Positions 1-8,168 of a DNA stretch of 64,000 nt are shown here, piece by piece; the first letter of the stretch is position 1, and each line of letters opens with the position of its first letter. The position numbers were made by a program, and so were the translations under genes. Source of the stretch: Kaistia algarum. GTDB lineage: Bacteria; Pseudomonadota; Alphaproteobacteria; Rhizobiales; Kaistiaceae. The notes below the pieces were generated by a model. That model saw only the letters and a list, made by a program, of their open reading frames with translations. It was not told the DNA's origin and made no database searches. Location: NCBI RefSeq assembly GCF_026343945.1, contig NZ_JAPKNJ010000001.1:2170001-2234000 (forward strand). Direction: 5' to 3'.

Positions 1-546
1 GAGCGCGGCGCGCCAGGGATGGTGGAAGACGTCGAGCGCCTGGATCTCCTGATAGGTGAAGAGATGTGTCAGCATCGGCGGGCGCAGCCGCCTCCGCTGG
101 CGCCCGAGGATGCGGCGGCTCAGCGGCGCCGGCGACAGCATGCGGCCGAAGTCCCGCGCGCCCGGCAGGTCCGGCAGCGGGTCGGGATCCTGGGTCAGTT
201 CGAAGCGCAGCGGCGTCGAGGCCTCGAGGAAAGCGAGCATTTTTGGCGCGGCCTCGACGAGGCTTTGCCAGAGGGCGTCCTCGGTCTCGCGCCATCCGGG
301 CGGGGCGACGGCGCGAATATAGGCAAGGGCGTCCTCGGGCGTATCGGCGATGCCGGCGGCCGCCATGTGGTGATTGGCCGGAACCCACGTGCCGGCACCG
401 GAAAGCGCCGTCGTCCCGCCCAGCTTGGCGGTCTTTTCGAGGATGAGCGTCGAGAGCCCGGCCGCCGACGCCGTGAGCGCGGCGGCGAGTGCCGCTGAGC
501 CGGAGCCGATGACGGCAACGTCGCAGGTCAGGACCGTTTCCGTCAT
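1..546 (-). CDS. FAD-dependent dehydrogenase, fumarate reductase/3-ketosteroid dehydrogenase family (partial, runs off the left edge)
   Basis: The reverse strand reads openly from an ATG at 546 to base 1, giving 182 N-terminal residues. Residues 9-38 form a Rossmann nucleotide-binding motif (DVAVIGSGSAALAAALTAS, then an acidic residue in LILEK), followed by KLGGTTALSGAGTWVP. That run is typical of flavoprotein dehydrogenases of the succinate dehydrogenase/fumarate reductase and 3-oxosteroid 1-dehydrogenase group, which transfer hydride to FAD. The C-terminal substrate domain lies outside the window, so the substrate cannot be read. It starts 13 bp after the aldo/keto reductase stop and is probably the next gene of the minus-strand catabolic operon, acting in the cytoplasm. 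Confidence is high for the FAD fold and low for any specific reaction. Confidence 0.8.
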   Translation of the reverse strand, partial: MTETVLTCDVAVIGSGSAALAAALTASAAGLSTLILEKTAKLGGTTALSGAGTWVPANHHMAAAGIADTPEDALAYIRAVAPPGWRETEDALWQSLVEAAPKMLAFLEASTPLRFELTQDPDPLPDLPGARDFGRMLSPAPLSRRILGRQRRRLRPPMLTHLFTYQEIQALDVFHHPWRAAL

Positions 547-559
547 CTTTCCCGTCCGG

Positions 560-1534
560 TCAGAATCCGGCGAGCGGATGCGGGATATAGGGCTCTTCCA
601 GCGCCGTGACCTCGTCTGCGGTCAGCTTGACCCCCAGCGCCGCGACGGCGTCGTCGAGGTGATGCAGCTTCGTCGCGCCGATGACGGGCGAGACGACCGA
701 TCTCTTCTGCATCAGCCAGGCGAGCGCGACCTGAGCGGGCGGCAGTTCCTTTTTGCCGGAGATCTCGCGCAGCCGCTCGACCACGGCATTGTCGGCGGCT
801 TCCGTCGCCGAATAGAGATATTTCGCATATTGGTCGCCCGAGGCACGCGAGGTGTCGTCGGTGGTGCGCGCGAGGCGGCCGCGGGCGAGTGGGCTCCAGG
901 GCGTGACGCCGATGCCTTCTGCCGCGCAGAGCCCCATCATCTCCCTCTCCTCTTCGCGATAAAGCAGGTTCCAATGGTTCTGCATCGAGATGAAGCGAGC
1001 CCAGCCATGACGGTCCGAAAGCTGCAGCGCCTTAGAGAACTGCCAGGCGAACATGGTCGAGGCGCCGATATAGCGGGCCTTCCCCATCTTCACGACGTCT
1101 GTCAGCGCCTCCAGTGTCTCCTCGATCGGCGTCGTCTCGTCCCAGCGATGGATGATGTAGAGGTCGACATAGTCGGTGCCGAGCCGCTTCAGGCTGGCAT
1201 CGATCTCGGTCATCACGGCCTTGCGAGACAGGCCGCGCGAGTTCGGATCCTTGCGCATCGGATTATAGAGCTTGGTCGCGATCACGACCTCGTCGCGAGG
1301 AACGAGGTCGCGTATGGCGCGGCCGAGCACTTCCTCGCTGGCGCCGGCCGAGTAGATATTGGCCGTGTCGAAGAAGTTGATGCCGAGGTCGAGCGCATGC
1401 TTGTAGAAGGGCCGGCTGTCCTCCTCGCTCAAAAGCCAGTTATGGCCGCCGGGTTTCGGGATGGTGAAGGTCATGCAGCCGAGGCAGAGGCGGGAAACCT
1501 TGAGGCCGCTGCGGCCGAGATTCACATAGTCCAT
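560..1534 (-). CDS. Aldo/keto reductase
   Basis: This 324-aa protein is of normal length for a cytosolic NADPH-dependent aldo/keto reductase (TIM barrel). The catalytic tetrad is visible: Asp56 and Tyr61 in INFFDTANIYSAG, Lys88 in VVIATKLY and His129 in LYIIHRWD. The N-terminal LGRSGLKVSRLCLGCMTF and C-terminal VIGATKLHHLDDAVAAL are usual for the YajO/Tas-like subgroup. It lies between the Rieske oxygenase (gap 67 bp) and the FAD dehydrogenase (gap 13 bp). That suggests it handles a carbonyl intermediate released by oxidative attack on the imported compound, which is inference from position. Ordinary members reduce aldehydes or ketones with loose specificity, so no substrate is claimed. Confidence 0.92.
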   Translation of the reverse strand: MDYVNLGRSGLKVSRLCLGCMTFTIPKPGGHNWLLSEEDSRPFYKHALDLGINFFDTANIYSAGASEEVLGRAIRDLVPRDEVVIATKLYNPMRKDPNSRGLSRKAVMTEIDASLKRLGTDYVDLYIIHRWDETTPIEETLEALTDVVKMGKARYIGASTMFAWQFSKALQLSDRHGWARFISMQNHWNLLYREEEREMMGLCAAEGIGVTPWSPLARGRLARTTDDTSRASGDQYAKYLYSATEAADNAVVERLREISGKKELPPAQVALAWLMQKRSVVSPVIGATKLHHLDDAVAALGVKLTADEVTALEEPYIPHPLAGF

Positions 1535-1601
1535 GTTCGGGCGTTCCTTTGGCGTAGAGGGCGCGCTTGTTTGGCGCGTCCCTTCAGGATGCGGCTATGG
1601 T

Positions 1602-2777
1602 TCAGCCCTGCACGCGGCTGCGGACATAGTTGGCGAACTGCCAGACCGTCTTCTCCAGATGGCTGAGGCGCCCGACGGTGGCGAGCGAGGATTGCGCGCC
1701 GATCTGCTGCATGTCGTTGACCTCGATGTCCTCCTGGAAGATCGCCATGCCGGTCTCACGGATATTGTCGATGATCTCCTGGTAGTTCGGCAGCGCCAGC
1801 GCTTCTTTCTTCACCAGCACCTGGCGGAACCAGATGCATTTGTTCACCGAGACCGGGATGATCGTCGTCCAGTGGATGCGGTCGGCATTGGTGTTGAACA
1901 AGGTGGTCGGATAGATCGAATAGAGGCCGCCATTGCGCAGCACTTCGTCGCTCAGGCCTTCGAATTCCGGGAGGCCAGTCTTGGTCCGCTCGGCGATCGG
2001 CAGGTCGGGGCGCCAGGGCGCGTAGCAAACCGTCCAGCCCTTGCCGCCATCACCGCCGAAGGAGAAGCGGCCCGGCGCATGGGGCTCGGCCGTCTTCGAA
2101 TGTGCACCGATGTGGTGGTAGCACTCCATGAAGGTCTCGACGGCGATCTTCCAGTTGAAATTGCACTCATATTTGTAGCTGAAGGCGAGGACGAGCTCGT
2201 CCATGTCGTAGCGGGCGAAGGTGGCGTCGAGGTCCGAAAGCCGGTCGGCCAGTGAATCCGCGTCGCCCGAGAGGTTGATGTAGATCGTGCCATGCCAGAT
2301 CTCGCTGCGGATTTCCGGCAGCTTGCAGCTCTTCGGATCGAAGCCCTCGGCCTCATCCATATGCGGGGCGGCCTTCAACTGGCCGTCGAGGCCATAGGCC
2401 CAGCGGTGGAAAGGGCAGGAGAACAGCTTGGTATTGCCCTCGCCCGAGACGACCGGCGCCCAGCGATGCAGGCAGACGCGCGACATGACGCGGATGCGAT
2501 CGGCACCGCGCACGACGACGAGCAACTCGTTCAGGACGTCGATAGTGACATAGTCGCCGACATTGGGGATCTGCGCGACATGGGCGACAGCGATCCAGTC
2601 GGTACGGAAGATCTTCTCGACCTCCAGGTCGAAGAAAGCCTGCGAGCCGTAGGATTCCGGCGGCAGCGTCTCGGCATGGGCAAGATCCTGGTTCGATCCG
2701 GCCAGCACGGCGCTCCTCAGTTCTTCGATCTCGACGGCTTCGGTCTCGCCGAGCGCGGGATTGACGCGGGGATTCAT
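1602..2777 (-). CDS. Rieske non-heme iron oxygenase, alpha subunit
   Basis: This 391-aa protein has an N-terminal Rieske domain: Cys102-x-His104 and Cys121-x2-His124 bind the [2Fe-2S] cluster. A C-terminal catalytic domain carries the mononuclear iron motif ETFMECYHHIGAH, with His221 and His226 as likely ligands. Family members use O2 and electrons from a separate reductase to hydroxylate rings or remove N- or O-methyl groups. The N-demethylating GbcA/stachydrine branch has the same ECYH arrangement. The ATG at 2777 has AAGGAG nine bases upstream. No ferredoxin or ferredoxin reductase lies next to it, so the electron donor must be elsewhere or past the left edge. The operon context (amino-acid-type importer, flavin monooxygenase, ligase) suggests attack on a nitrogenous compound. 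Substrate unknown. Confidence 0.92.
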   Translation of the reverse strand: MNPRVNPALGETEAVEIEELRSAVLAGSNQDLAHAETLPPESYGSQAFFDLEVEKIFRTDWIAVAHVAQIPNVGDYVTIDVLNELLVVVRGADRIRVMSRVCLHRWAPVVSGEGNTKLFSCPFHRWAYGLDGQLKAAPHMDEAEGFDPKSCKLPEIRSEIWHGTIYINLSGDADSLADRLSDLDATFARYDMDELVLAFSYKYECNFNWKIAVETFMECYHHIGAHSKTAEPHAPGRFSFGGDGGKGWTVCYAPWRPDLPIAERTKTGLPEFEGLSDEVLRNGGLYSIYPTTLFNTNADRIHWTTIIPVSVNKCIWFRQVLVKKEALALPNYQEIIDNIRETGMAIFQEDIEVNDMQQIGAQSSLATVGRLSHLEKTVWQFANYVRSRVQG

Positions 2778-2822
2778 CGGTCGTGTCTCCTTCGGCTGTG
2801 GCCCGGCAGGCGGGCTATCTTG

Positions 2823-3932
2823 TCAGGCGGTAGCGGCGTTCAGGGCAAAGCGGATATCGGGGGCGGGCGCCTCGCGGCGTCCGATGCGGTCCAGCGGGCC
2901 GACCTCGCGCTCGATGAGCGGGATCACCTCGGCGCCGAAGCGCTCCAGCGAACGCCGCGCCATGGCGATCGGCAGGTCGCCGAACTGGAAGAACGTGCTG
3001 TAATGGTGCGGATCGAAGGCGCGGATCTCGGCGACGATGCGCTCGGCCACATGGTGCGGGTCGCCGGCGATGATGAAGTCGCGCACGGTCTCCAGCGGCG
3101 GCTCGTCCGGCAGCGGCGGCGGGTCGAGCATGGAACCGTCGAGTTTCGGGGCCGGCGAGTTCAGATGCGTGGCAAGGCGGCCCACCGAGAGCGCGTGCTC
3201 GGCGGCAATCAGCGCGTCCTTCGGGTCGTCGGTGACGTGGATATATTGCTGGACCGCGATCGGGCGGGGCTTGCGGCCGAGCACGGCTTCCCAATGCTTC
3301 AGCATCTTGTCGGCGCCGGTCATCAGCGCCGGTGTGCCGCGCCATCCCGTGGTGATAAACGGCACGGGATCGAGATGGCCCAGCGCGCTCAGGATGCGCG
3401 GATCATTGGTGGTCAGGAACAGTTCGGAGAGGATCGATCGCCGGGGCTTCAACAGGAAGACCGATTCGGGGACCTGGATATATTTGCCGGCGAAGCAGGC
3501 GCGCCCATCGGTGAGGATCTGTTCGACGATCGCCCAATATTCGAGGAAGATCTCCGTCTTCTCCTCGACGCTGACATGGTAGCGGGCGAACTCATAGGGC
3601 TGATAGCCGGTGCCGACGCCGAGCATGGCGCGACCCTCGCTCAACTGGTCGAGCAGGGCGATCTCCTGCGCCACCCGCATCGGATGATAGAGTGGCAGCA
3701 CGACCACCGCGGCGCCCACTTTGATGCGGCTGGTCTCGCCGGCCATGTAGGCGGCGAGCATAAGTGGCGAGACGCTGATCGAATAATTGGTGAAATGGTG
3801 CTCGGCGAACCAGGCGGTGCCGAAGCCGATATCCTCGGCGAGCTTGACCAGGCTGCGGGTGTCGGCGACCACGCCCGACAATCCGCCGGGATTGCCGCGA
3901 TAGGTCATCAGGTTGAACAGGCCGAATTCCAT
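2823..3932 (-). CDS. Luciferase-like (LLM class) flavin-dependent monooxygenase
   Basis: The start is set at the ATG at 3932 (MEFGLFNLMTYRG), because the open frame further upstream is only the shadow of the permease gene. The 369-aa product is a bacterial-luciferase-like TIM barrel: GTAWFAEHHFTNYSISVSP near residues 39-57 and VVVLPLYHPMRVAQEIALLDQLSEGR near 88-113 are family signatures. These enzymes use reduced FMN and O2 to oxygenate small substrates and need an external FMN reductase. A matching reductase is encoded on the other arm of this island at 9600-10193. The gene starts 17 bp after the permease stop, so it is translated from the transporter operon. Together with the Rieske enzyme it makes two different oxygenases in one operon. 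Confidence 0.9.
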   Translation of the reverse strand: MEFGLFNLMTYRGNPGGLSGVVADTRSLVKLAEDIGFGTAWFAEHHFTNYSISVSPLMLAAYMAGETSRIKVGAAVVVLPLYHPMRVAQEIALLDQLSEGRAMLGVGTGYQPYEFARYHVSVEEKTEIFLEYWAIVEQILTDGRACFAGKYIQVPESVFLLKPRRSILSELFLTTNDPRILSALGHLDPVPFITTGWRGTPALMTGADKMLKHWEAVLGRKPRPIAVQQYIHVTDDPKDALIAAEHALSVGRLATHLNSPAPKLDGSMLDPPPLPDEPPLETVRDFIIAGDPHHVAERIVAEIRAFDPHHYSTFFQFGDLPIAMARRSLERFGAEVIPLIEREVGPLDRIGRREAPAPDIRFALNAATA

Positions 3933-3949
3933 TGGAAGACCTCGCGGGA

Positions 3950-4918
3950 TCAGGCTGCGGGCATGCCGCCGGGCGGGCTGTTTCGGCCCGTGAACGGCAG
4001 CAGGGAGTGGAGGAAGTGTTTCGGCGTGGCGCGCCGCGTGCTGCGGCCCATGCGCCGTTCGATGCGGCTTTGGACGGCTGTCAGCACGGTGGTGATGACG
4101 AGGTACCAGAAGCAGGCGACGAGCAGCAGCGGGATGGTCTGGTAGTTGCGCGAATAGACCATCTGCGCCGAATAGAGCAGTTCGCCAAGCGAGATGATCG
4201 ACACGATCGACGTCCCCTTCAGCATGCCGATGACCTGGTTGCCGGTCGGCGGGATGATGCTGCGCATCGCCTGCGGGATGATGATCCGCCGCATGATTTT
4301 CGTCCGCCGCATGCCGAGCGCGCGGGCCGCGTCCTCCTGGCCGCTGTCGATCGACAGGATGCCGCCGCGGATGATCTCGGCCATATAGGCCGCCTCGTTC
4401 AGGCCGAGGCACAGCACGGCCGCCGTATAGGGTGTGATCAGATCGTTGACCGAGCCCTCGACGAAGGTGATGCCAAGAAAGGGAATGCCCAGAAAGTAGC
4501 GCGGATAGAGTGCGGCCAGATTGTACCAGAAGATCAGCTGGACCATGACCGGCGTGCCGCGGAAGAACCAGATATAGGCGGCGCTAACCTTGGAGACGAT
4601 CACATTGTCGGAGATGTGCATCACCGCCAGGACGATGCCGAACAGGATGCCGACGGCCATGACGACGAGCGTCAGCCAGAGCGTCATCCAGGCACCTTTC
4701 AGGATCAGCGGGTCGAACAAATAGTGGCCGACCGTCGGCCAATGGAAATTCGGATTGGTCGCGACAGACCAGGCGGCGAGGCCGACGAGGACCAGGACGA
4801 TGCCGGCGGCGATCCACTGGCCGATATGACGGCTTGGCGCGACGACAAGGTTGTCCCCCTCGCGTTCGTCGATCGAGCTGCTCGGCGCGGTTCCGCTGAT
4901 GACGGCATCCTGGATCAT
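3950..4918 (-). CDS. Polar amino acid ABC transporter permease (HisM/GlnP-like)
   Basis: This inner-membrane permease is 322 aa from the ATG at 4918. That start has GAGGAG nine bases upstream. The in-frame start at 4978 lies inside a strong stem-loop and is rejected. A first membrane span (about 30-50) is followed by the HAAT-type permease core, with GAWMTLWLTLVVMAVGILFG, the charged-loop motif EAAYMAEIIRGGILSIDSGQ and the EAA-like GQEDAARALGMRRTKIMRRIIIPQA. It pairs with the binding protein encoded directly upstream and the ATPase encoded divergently at 6356. Only one permease gene is visible, so the membrane part is probably a homodimer. Likely cargo is an amino acid, opine or similar charged small molecule. 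Confidence 0.92.
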   Translation of the reverse strand: MIQDAVISGTAPSSSIDEREGDNLVVAPSRHIGQWIAAGIVLVLVGLAAWSVATNPNFHWPTVGHYLFDPLILKGAWMTLWLTLVVMAVGILFGIVLAVMHISDNVIVSKVSAAYIWFFRGTPVMVQLIFWYNLAALYPRYFLGIPFLGITFVEGSVNDLITPYTAAVLCLGLNEAAYMAEIIRGGILSIDSGQEDAARALGMRRTKIMRRIIIPQAMRSIIPPTGNQVIGMLKGTSIVSIISLGELLYSAQMVYSRNYQTIPLLLVACFWYLVITTVLTAVQSRIERRMGRSTRRATPKHFLHSLLPFTGRNSPPGGMPAA

Positions 4919-4957
4919 GGTCCGGGTCTCCTCGTGAGGCGGTGAAATCACGGGGCT

Positions 4958-4994
4958 GGAGGGAGCCGGCCCCTTCATGAGGCCGGCTCCCTCC
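4958..4994 (-). terminator. Stem-loop between binding protein and permease genes
   Basis: Perfect 14-bp inverted repeat: arms 4958-4971 and 4981-4994 (GGAGGGAGCCGGCC and its complement), loop of 9 nt. It lies just after the binding-protein stop (5003) and before the permease start, and has no U tract. It fits an attenuator or mRNA-stabilising hairpin that keeps binding-protein expression above permease expression. Confidence 0.7.
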
Positions 4995-5002
4995 CGATGG
5001 GA

Positions 5003-5932
5003 TCAGAGTTCCGGCTGAACGATCGGGCGCTGCGTAGCGAGATTGATGCCAGGATCGAGGAGCTTGGCGTGGCCGACGCGATACTTGTCCCAGATCGTGT
5101 CGTAGGCGCCGTCGGCGATGACGCCCTTCAGCGCCGCGAGCAGCGCCTCGGAGAGCTTCGTGTTGTCCTTGTTGACGATCGCGCCCATGTAGGTGCGCTT
5201 GTTCAAGGCGTTGGGGAAACTCTTGACCGGGCTCGGCGCTGCCTTCTGCATCTCGTCGAAGGCAACCACGGCGCCGAGCATGAAGTCGATCCGGCCGGCG
5301 AAGAGGCCGGTCATCACGGCTGCCGCCTGCGGCACTTCGCTGATCTGGATCGGCGGCTTGCCCTTCTTCGCGCAATAGTCCGAAAAGACCTGCAGATTGT
5401 CGATGAAGTTCGTTCCCGACTGCCCCGCCGTCTTCAGACCGCACAGCGAGGTGAAGTCGCCTTCCTTGATGACCGGGTTCGAGGCCATGAAGTAGATGGC
5501 GTCGCCATAATCATAGGAATAGTCGACGAAAGTGAGCTGCTGCTCACGCTCGGCCGTATCGGTGATGCATTCGATCGCCATGTCGAAGCGCTTGGACAGG
5601 ATGCCGGGGATGAGGCCGGCGAAGTCGATCGACTCGGCCTTGACCTCGACACCGAGCTTCTGACCCATGGCGCGCCACAGATCCGGCCCGAAGCCCAGCA
5701 TGGTGACGTTGTCCTCGGCGAAATATTCGCAAGGCGGATAATGCGCGTCGGTGCCGAGCTTGATGACGCCCGAGGCCTTGATGTCGTCGGGAAGCAGGTC
5801 GAAGGCGGCCTGGTCCTTGGTGAGGACGGGAATGCCGGCGCTGGCTTCCTGGGCGTCGGCTGTGATCGGCGCAAGGAGCGCGCCGACGAGGCCGAGGACC
5901 GGCAGCAAACGGGAGACAGTCTTGAAGAGCAT
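5003..5932 (-). CDS. Polar amino acid-type ABC transporter substrate-binding protein
   Basis: The start is placed at the ATG at 5932, which begins a clear signal peptide (MLFKTVSRLLPVLGLVGALL, cleavage near TADAQ). The longer open frame upstream runs through the operator. The mature part is a periplasmic binding protein, family 3 (SBP_bac_3): GVIKLGTDAHYPPCEYF at the N terminus of the domain, GFGPDLWRAMGQKLGVEVKAESIDFAGLIPGI, and GDAIYFMASNPVIKEGDFTSLCGLKTAGQSG in the second lobe. The 309-aa length is normal. It should capture the substrate in the periplasm for the permease (3950-4918) and ATPase (6356-7174). An 18-bp palindromic operator is centred about 153 bp upstream of the start. The cargo is not deducible from sequence alone. 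Confidence 0.92.
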   Translation of the reverse strand: MLFKTVSRLLPVLGLVGALLAPITADAQEASAGIPVLTKDQAAFDLLPDDIKASGVIKLGTDAHYPPCEYFAEDNVTMLGFGPDLWRAMGQKLGVEVKAESIDFAGLIPGILSKRFDMAIECITDTAEREQQLTFVDYSYDYGDAIYFMASNPVIKEGDFTSLCGLKTAGQSGTNFIDNLQVFSDYCAKKGKPPIQISEVPQAAAVMTGLFAGRIDFMLGAVVAFDEMQKAAPSPVKSFPNALNKRTYMGAIVNKDNTKLSEALLAALKGVIADGAYDTIWDKYRVGHAKLLDPGINLATQRPIVQPEL

Positions 5933-6076
5933 CGCGTTCTTGCCTTTCGTTCTGCGCGCCTGAGGCGCCTCTGGATGGTGCTCGCCCCGGATCCCTTGTT
6001 CTGTTCTTGGATCCGGCAACGTCGAAAAGGTGCCGTCTTTCGGCCCCTTGAAAGGGTTAGCAAGTGCCATGCCAAT

Positions 6077-6094
6077 TAATCGAACGATCAATTA
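6077..6094. promoter_or_regulatory. Operator copy 1, TAATCGAACGATCAATTA
   Basis: Near-perfect 18-bp palindrome 145 bp before the binding-protein start codon. It has the same consensus, TAATYRAWCRWTCRATTA, as the copies at 6191 and 7213. It is probably the binding site of a local dimeric repressor or activator; the regulator is not identified in the window. Confidence 0.65.
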
Positions 6095-6190
6095 AGTTAG
6101 CAATTCCCGGACGGGCGCGCGGCCTTGAGTGAATCTGGGCCTGAAGTCCGCGAGGTCCGGATGGCGGATATGCCTGCGAATGATGCGCAT

Positions 6191-6208
6191 TAATTAATCA
6201 TTCAATTA
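6191..6208. promoter_or_regulatory. Operator copy 2, TAATTAATCATTCAATTA
   Basis: Second copy of the palindrome, 148 bp before the ATPase ATG at 6356. Both outer TAAT/ATTA half-sites are kept and the centre differs by a few bases. It lies 114 bp centre to centre from copy 1, which would allow looping or separate control of the two arms. Confidence 0.6.
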
Positions 6209-6355
6209 ATTGACAGGCACGGGATGCGGCCGGATGGCGGTTCGGTCGGAGGGAAATGGCCCGCTTCGCATCTGGCACGAGATTCGCTTTCAAGGATGGC
6301 ATGGGCCGACATCCGGTCAAACGCCGCCTCCGGGCGACACCCATGAGGAGACGCC

Positions 6356-7174
6356 ATGCTCTGGCAGCCCCGTACCCAATTGCAGCGACCACGCCCGGAA
6401 GGCGTCGTGCCGGACCGGCCGATGGTGGTCGCGCGCCAGGTCATGAAGAGCTATGACGGAACGCTGGTTCTGCGCGGTGTCGACCTGACCGTCGAGCGGG
6501 GTGAGGTTCTGTGCCTGATCGGCCCGTCGGGCTCGGGCAAGTCGACCTTCCTGCGCTGCATCAACCATCTCGAGAAGATCGATGCTGGCGCGCTCCATGT
6601 TGATGGCGAGTTCGTCGGCTATCGCCGGGTCGGCAATCGGCTGCATGAGCTGCCCGACCGGGTGGTGGCCGCCAAGCGGGCCGAGATCGGCATGGTGTTC
6701 CAGCGCTTCAATCTCTTCGCGCACAAGACCGCGCTGGAAAATATCGTCGAGGCGCCGATCCAGGTGCGCGGCGAGGATCCGAAGGCTGCCGCCGAGCATG
6801 CGCGCGAATTGATGGCGTGCGTCGGTCTCGGCCACCGGCTCGATGCCTATCCCGGCCAGCTCTCCGGCGGCCAGCAGCAGCGCGTTGCCATCGCCCGCGC
6901 GCTGGCCATGCGCCCGAAACTCCTGCTTTTCGACGAACCGACGAGCGCGCTCGACCCGGAACTGGTCGGCGAGGTTCTCGACGTGATGCGCGATCTGGCG
7001 ACCGAGGGCATGACGATGATCGTCGTCACCCATGAGATGGCCTTCGCCCGCGAGGTCGCGAACCGGATCGCCTTCATGGACCAGGGCGCGGTGGTCGAAA
7101 CGCATGCGCCGGCGGAGTTCTTCGGCTCGCCGCGTCATCCGCGCACCCGCGCCTTCCTCTCCAAGATTCTCTAG
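6356..7174 (+). CDS. Polar amino acid ABC transporter ATP-binding protein (HisP/GlnQ-like)
   Basis: This 272-aa ATPase has Walker A GPSGSGKST (about 56-64), Q-loop VFQRFNLFAHKTALENI, signature LSGGQQQR, Walker B LLLFDEPTSALDPE and H-loop VTHEMAFAREV. The phrase MVFQRFNLFAHKT is specific to the HisP/GlnQ amino acid group. A 27-residue N-terminal extension before VVARQVMKSYDG is slightly longer than usual. The start has GAGGAG six bases upstream, and an operator lies 148 bp before it. It energises uptake by the divergently encoded binding protein and permease, so the transporter is split over two transcription units that share a promoter region. Confidence 0.94.
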   Translation: MLWQPRTQLQRPRPEGVVPDRPMVVARQVMKSYDGTLVLRGVDLTVERGEVLCLIGPSGSGKSTFLRCINHLEKIDAGALHVDGEFVGYRRVGNRLHELPDRVVAAKRAEIGMVFQRFNLFAHKTALENIVEAPIQVRGEDPKAAAEHARELMACVGLGHRLDAYPGQLSGGQQQRVAIARALAMRPKLLLFDEPTSALDPELVGEVLDVMRDLATEGMTMIVVTHEMAFAREVANRIAFMDQGAVVETHAPAEFFGSPRHPRTRAFLSKIL

Positions 7175-7212
7175 GCGGAGCCGCTCCATGGAAACCGATC
7201 CGACTGAATTGT

Positions 7213-7230
7213 TAATTGAACGTTCGATTA
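7213..7230. promoter_or_regulatory. Operator copy 3, TAATTGAACGTTCGATTA
   Basis: Third copy of the palindrome, in the 154-bp gap between the ATPase stop and the creatininase start, 99 bp before the ATG at 7329. Its presence argues that the creatininase-to-VOC genes have their own promoter under the same regulator as the transporter. Confidence 0.65.
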
Positions 7231-7328
7231 GCGCAAACTATGGCGTGGCCGCCCGGTCGGGACCGGGGTGCGGATCCAGTGGGAAACGCGGACGACCGTC
7301 GCCAGCCTCTCCGAGGGAGTTTTGAACC

Positions 7329-8168
7329 ATGAGCGGGACCGGCGGCAGCCTGAGCGCCAGCGGCGCGGTACAATGGGACGAGCTTTCGTTCGAGGCGATC
7401 GCCGATCTGCGGGCGCGCGGCATCGACATGGCGATCCTGCCGGTCGGTGCGACGGAGCAGCACGGGCCGCATCTGCCAACCGGCGTCGATACGCTCTCGG
7501 TGCTGGCGGTGGCGGAAGGCGTGTCGGCGCGGACGTCGATCCCCGTGCTGCCGGTGCTTCCCTATGGCTGTTCGATGGGTCATTCCGACAAATGGCCGGG
7601 CACGCTGTCGCTTCGTCCGGAGACGCTGGCGGCGATGGTGCTGGAGATCGCCGGCTGGCTGCGCCGCTCGGGCTTCACGCGCCTCGTGCTTCTCAACGGT
7701 CATGTGACCAATTGGGCGCCACTGCGCTGTGCGCTGGAAAACATCCGCGCCGATCTGCCGGACATGCGGATCGCACTCCGCTCGATATGGGAAATCTCAT
7801 CGGATGTGCGCGCGCTCTATGAATATGACGGCGGCACCAACTGGCATGCCAATGACGCCGAAACGTCGCTGATGCTGCATTTGCGGCCGGAACTGGTGGC
7901 GCTCGACAAGGCGGTGGACGAACCGAACCGCGCCGCCTGCTGCTTCTTCTCCTACACGGTCGACAAGGAGAGCCGCACCGGGACGGTCGGCCTGCCGAGC
8001 CGTGCCACGCCGGAATTCGGCGCCCGGCTGCTCGATCTCTGTGTCGACAGCCTCTCCGCGCAGCTGCAGGCCGCGCTCGCCGAAAGCACCCCCCTCGAGG
8101 ATTGGACGGCGGATTCGATGCCGCTGCCGCCTCGCCCCCTTTCCCGCATGATCGCTGATGGAGCCTGA
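7329..8168 (+). CDS. Creatininase-family amidohydrolase
   Basis: This 279-aa protein has the metal-binding signatures of the creatininase/ArfB-like family: LPVGATEQHGPHLPTGVDT (about 37-55), the LVLLNGHVTNW stretch near 119-129 and GTNWHANDAETSLML near 163-177, where the usual HAGEXETS is HANDAETS. Family members hydrolyse cyclic or linear amides (creatinine to creatine, formamidopyrimidines, mycofactocin precursor peptide) with two metal ions. GAGGGAG precedes the ATG. The stop codon shares one base with the next start (TGATG), so it is translationally coupled to the ligase. In context it may open an amide or lactam of the imported compound; that is inference. Confidence 0.88.
   Translation: MSGTGGSLSASGAVQWDELSFEAIADLRARGIDMAILPVGATEQHGPHLPTGVDTLSVLAVAEGVSARTSIPVLPVLPYGCSMGHSDKWPGTLSLRPETLAAMVLEIAGWLRRSGFTRLVLLNGHVTNWAPLRCALENIRADLPDMRIALRSIWEISSDVRALYEYDGGTNWHANDAETSLMLHLRPELVALDKAVDEPNRAACCFFSYTVDKESRTGTVGLPSRATPEFGARLLDLCVDSLSAQLQAALAESTPLEDWTADSMPLPPRPLSRMIADGA

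Larger units (their letters stand above)
5933..6355. promoter_or_regulatory. Divergent promoter region of the left island
   Basis: This 423-bp non-coding region lies between the divergent binding-protein and ATPase genes. It has two copies of an 18-bp palindrome (6077-6094, 6191-6208) in a locally AT-rich setting. No convincing open frame, RNA fold or -35/-10 pair stands out beyond these sites. The 3' part (6210-6345) shows no recognisable element; GAGGAG six bases before 6356 is the ATPase ribosome-binding site. Confidence 0.6.

Noticed and set aside
2292..4145. A 617-codon plus-strand open frame
   Set aside because: It is antisense to the Rieske and LLM monooxygenase genes and shows no motif or ribosome-binding site.
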